64,000 nucleotides of DNA, from positions 5,046,212 through 5,110,211 of the forward strand of contig NC_031478.1 in assembly GCF_000006565.2 (NCBI RefSeq), given 5' to 3'. The translations under genes and the position numbers were made by a program. Positions 60,904-64,000 of this stretch are shown piece after piece. Position 1 is the first letter of the stretch. Every line of letters starts with the position of its first letter. Below the pieces are notes generated by a model that made no database searches, was not told the origin of the DNA, and saw nothing but the letters and a program-made list of their open reading frames with translations. The DNA is from Toxoplasma gondii ME49. Its lineage: Eukaryota; Apicomplexa; Conoidasida; Eucoccidiorida; Sarcocystidae.

Positions 60904-63142
60904 TAGACAGATAGATATAACATCTTCAGAAAGCGAACGTTAAATAACAAAGGATTGTTAGCGACAGGCATATACGGACTGGACATTTGTATGTATGTGA
61001 ATATTTCTATGTAGCGTTATGTGAATGTCGCCGGTGGGCAGTCTCCTATGATTGTCAAGGAACTGTTACGAGTATAGATCTTCGGTCCACACGAATAGGC
61101 GCGTATACCACGAGGCCCTTTCACACGCACGCACATTTCTACTGACACGATTGGGCATCTTTAACAGCCTGGACAAATGTCGGTCGAAATCTGTGGCTGT
61201 TTCAGAGACCCCGTGTTTCCTGCCTCATATCAACTGGACAACATCATTTCCGTCGCTGCCATTACGAGGGCTGGAAGTCTGGCGAATTTTTCCAGTTACG
61301 GAAAGACGCAGGTGGACATTGCGGCGCCTGGCGCTCAGATCATGTCAACCTCTTTGAGTGGAACCTATCGCACGGTCGAAGGAACGAGTTTCGCCGTTCC
61401 CTTCGTTTCCGGGGCAGTTGCACTGGTTTGGTCGCGGTTTCCGTATCTTCCGTATCGAGAGGTGATCGATCGCATCCTGAGAAATGCAAAGTACAATCCT
61501 CAACTCCAGGGTAAGCTTTTGAAAGTGGCACTCCGATCCTGGCTTACCAATGTGAGCATTCTTCGCTGGTGCGAGGCTTCTGTGTTCTCCTCAGAGTTCC
61601 CATGTTCAGCCGCCTTCCATTCTTGCGCTGCTGGTTCTTCTGGTTTCTGGAATGTGTTCAGGATACATTGCGACTTCAGGCGTGCTGGACATCCGGAAGG
61701 CATTGACCAACGGAGCGGCGTCGCTTCCCCATTGGGACGCTTCCAGTTCCTCCGCTCTTCTGGTTCCAACTAACCCGTTGTCGCAATGTGCAGACTTGCG
61801 GTGCCATCCTGTGGCGACGTGCGTCGTAACCTCGACCTTGCAAAAGTCTTGTCAGTGTCCACAAGGGTATCAGGGGAACGGCTTCGATTGCCGAGACATC
61901 GACGAGTGTGCCTTCAACCCATGCGGTCCCGCATCCGTGTGCAGAAATCTGCCCGGGTCGTTTGAGTGCAGATGCCGGGAAGGGTTTAGACAAGTTGACG
62001 ATTCCTGCATAGACATTGACGAGTGCCGAGAATCTTGGGGCGGACGCACTCCTGGACAGGCGTGTCCGCCGCAGGCGATTTGCCAAAATTTCAGCGGGTC
62101 GTTCGACTGTGTGTGCCCACCCGGATCCGTCTGGAATGCGCAGTCTGGGTACAACGCACAGTGCTTGACTCTCAGTAAGGATCGAGGCATCCTCAGAAAG
62201 AAACGATGAAAAGTTTGTGTAAACGAATAGGAAAGTCATCCACAGCTGTTATTCCTGACCTCACATGAACGCCGACTTCGTTGTAGCGAAGGGATGTTTC
62301 CGAGATCATCAGACAGCGCAAGTGCGGTGGCCATAAGGGCCTCAACGTGAACAGCAGCACACATCTGAACCCATAAAATGTTGAGGTCTTTCACATGTCT
62401 ATAGATGTACCGGCAACAGGCTTGCACGCCACCAGATGATTACAAATAAAAACAATATATTTGTATGAAGGTGTCCATCGGTGGACATCCAGGCAATATG
62501 CGGATAACGCACACGCACACATCTCCTTAGGTCTATTTTGATTCAGATATAGAAATACATCCAGCACAGTAATTCATAATTTTGAAGTGCTTCACTATGT
62601 GTGGAGTGCGTAGCGGGAAGCAATCTCTCTGAGAGCCACCCGAGTTTTCTGTGTGACTGCGTCCGTTGTGTCGTTTCCCAGACACACCTCTGACCGGTCC
62701 ATGCGTGAACAACGGCGGCTGCGGCAGGAATGCCTTATGTCAAGCTTCGGGTGCTGTCCTCTACTACCAGCGAACGTGTGTTTGTTTGAATGGCTACGAG
62801 AAGCTGAGCTCATCGGTGCAAGCAGGACTCCTCGGGGAAGGTCGAGAGCTGTGCATCCGCGAGGGTATCATCGAATCGGAAATCAGGCGATATCTCACCA
62901 TTATGCAATCCTTCGCTACAAGAGAGACATTGGAAAAGAAATCGGTTGAAGCAGTTCCGTCTTCTAACACCCAAGGTATCGCGGATGGGGGCAACGGCAT
63001 GGGAACCGCAGACCTCTTGACTGGAGGATGGCTTTGGCCTAGAAGTTCCCCTCCGCCTTCGCCCGCCCCTTCAAACATCGCGCCATGCTTCTTTGGAATT
63101 TGTCTTCTGGGAGGGTCAGCCGAAAACAGCAACGGCCCTTGA
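57054..63142 (+). CDS. Subtilisin-like serine protease with EGF modules
   Basis: Six exons (57054-58905, 59707-59867, 60391-60740, 61206-61510, 61662-62174, 62682-63142) join in phase to 1,213 residues. The first in-frame ATG is 57054. A hydrophobic stretch at about residues 63-80 (SLFLVFLPLLIVYASG) is an internal signal or signal anchor. Residues ~85-610 form a long acidic/Ser-rich propeptide. The S8 domain shows Asp631 (VAVIDSG), His686 (NGHGTASAG), oxyanion Asn779 (AAAGN) and Ser849 (GTSFAVP), so the full triad is present. After it come four EGF-like modules: one weaker, two of the calcium-binding DIDEC type, and one in the last exon. No C-terminal membrane helix is evident. It is probably secreted or carried in secretory organelles and may process adhesins or organelle cargo. 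Other coccidian SUB proteases exist; I do not assign a SUB number. Confidence 0.9.
60868..60901. repeat. (TA)17 microsatellite, subtilisin intron 3
   Basis: Pure alternating TA run between the exons ending at 60740 and starting at 61206. Confidence 0.9.
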
Positions 63143-64000
63143 TGGAAGGAGAGGGCATCATACATAAAGAGATAGTCACTGCAAAGGAAATCGATAGCCC
63201 CTTTTAAATCGTGTTCCCGCAAGCCTAGTCGCTACTCAAAAATTTGTCATGGATGAACAGCCACGCAGCACAGGCTTGCGCGCACAGGACTCGCAGGAGT
63301 TTTTGGCGCTCAAGTGGCGGCAACTGCTCTGGCACGATGCTTCAGTGGATAATGCGAAGCTGGGCTCCATATATCTTACGTCGACGCTAAAACATGAGCA
63401 CAATGATGCATATCAGATGGCTTCGATGTGTTTGCGTAGCAACTGTTGAACAGCGGAGCTGTCTGCGTCGTGTGAAGCACACGAGTTAGTTGTATTCACC
63501 GTTTATATGCAGAGCTGGCGGTGTCGCGTGGTCATTTTGTAGGTGAAATATCAGGAATCAATCACTTGAGATACTGATGCCCACACTGTGTATAACCGAC
63601 CGAGTTCGTTTGGTTCTAATGCCAAATTGAGGATCCAAGGAGACTTCTTGTATTAGTGCTGCCCGCAGCCATAGCCAGGGCAGTATCAGATAACCAACAT
63701 GATAAGAACGCTGAAACACATGCGAATTTCAATGAAAGTTAATCATGAACCAAGTATCAACACACACAACTGCTGGCATCCCCCGTCAGCGGATCTCCGT
63801 CGTGCTGGCCTCCTTCAAAAACGTTTTTAAATCATGTGCCGTCCTTATACGTTGTAAAAATAGGGGACATCTCTGTCTCATCTTTTGCCTTTCTTGGTGA
63901 AAACCGCATTCAATCACAAACAACGCTACGGCGCACAGGTATGTCGCCGATGCCCTCATGAACTTTACACAACGTAGGCAATATCGGCAGGGCTCACTAC
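63143..64000. other. 3' flank of the subtilisin gene
   Basis: Probably 3' UTR and downstream spacer. A 66-codon frame at 63249-63449 has no signature. Nothing else seen. Confidence 0.5.

Overview
The window is nuclear DNA of a coccidian apicomplexan of the Toxoplasma/Neospora/Hammondia type. The evidence is intron-rich genes with short exons, GT..AG borders preceded by long pyrimidine tracts, roughly balanced base composition, more than twenty (TA)n tracts, and a plant-like gene set: a stromal-processing-peptidase-like protease, sedoheptulose bisphosphatase and a CDPK-like kinase. I cannot tell the genus from sequence alone. There is no rRNA, complete tRNA, CRISPR array or intact mobile element that I can support. 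All exon models were joined by hand from reading frame, splice phase and family conservation.

Layout. 1-12946 (minus): 5' and central part of an M16 metallopeptidase with 15 visible exons, closest in motif to plant stromal processing peptidase; its 3' end lies outside the window. One of its introns holds an AT-rich island that may be organelle-derived. 16761-17809 (plus): a two-exon gene for a 238-residue protein ending in a double cysteine. 19645-23195 (minus): complete six-exon sedoheptulose-1,7-bisphosphatase. 23196-27786: long gap with one unresolved coding-like patch. 27787-28726 (minus): small unidentified gene with a curious in-frame TGA upstream. 29764-31149 (plus): RNase P subunit of the Rpp21/Rpr2 type with a greatly expanded zinc ribbon. 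33650-34681 (minus): single-exon gene for a probable organellar membrane protein. 36504-40883 (plus): FHA + RS + SMAP protein in three exons, with a minisatellite in its large intron. 42973-44905 (plus): coding-like segments I could not join into one model. 46061-50917 (plus): nine-exon CDPK-like kinase without EF hands. 57054-63142 (plus): six-exon secreted subtilisin-like protease with four EGF-like modules. A 56-bp perfect palindrome lies at 53770-53825 in the gap before it.

The genes form no operon or shared pathway. They are independent units for organelle protein import, carbon metabolism, tRNA processing, nuclear RNA metabolism, signalling at membranes and secreted proteolysis. Neighbouring genes are arranged divergently (M16 / 238-residue gene; 27.8-kb gene / RPP21; 34-kb gene / FHA gene), convergently (238-residue gene / SBPase; RPP21 / 34-kb gene) or in tandem on the plus strand (FHA gene, kinase, subtilisin).
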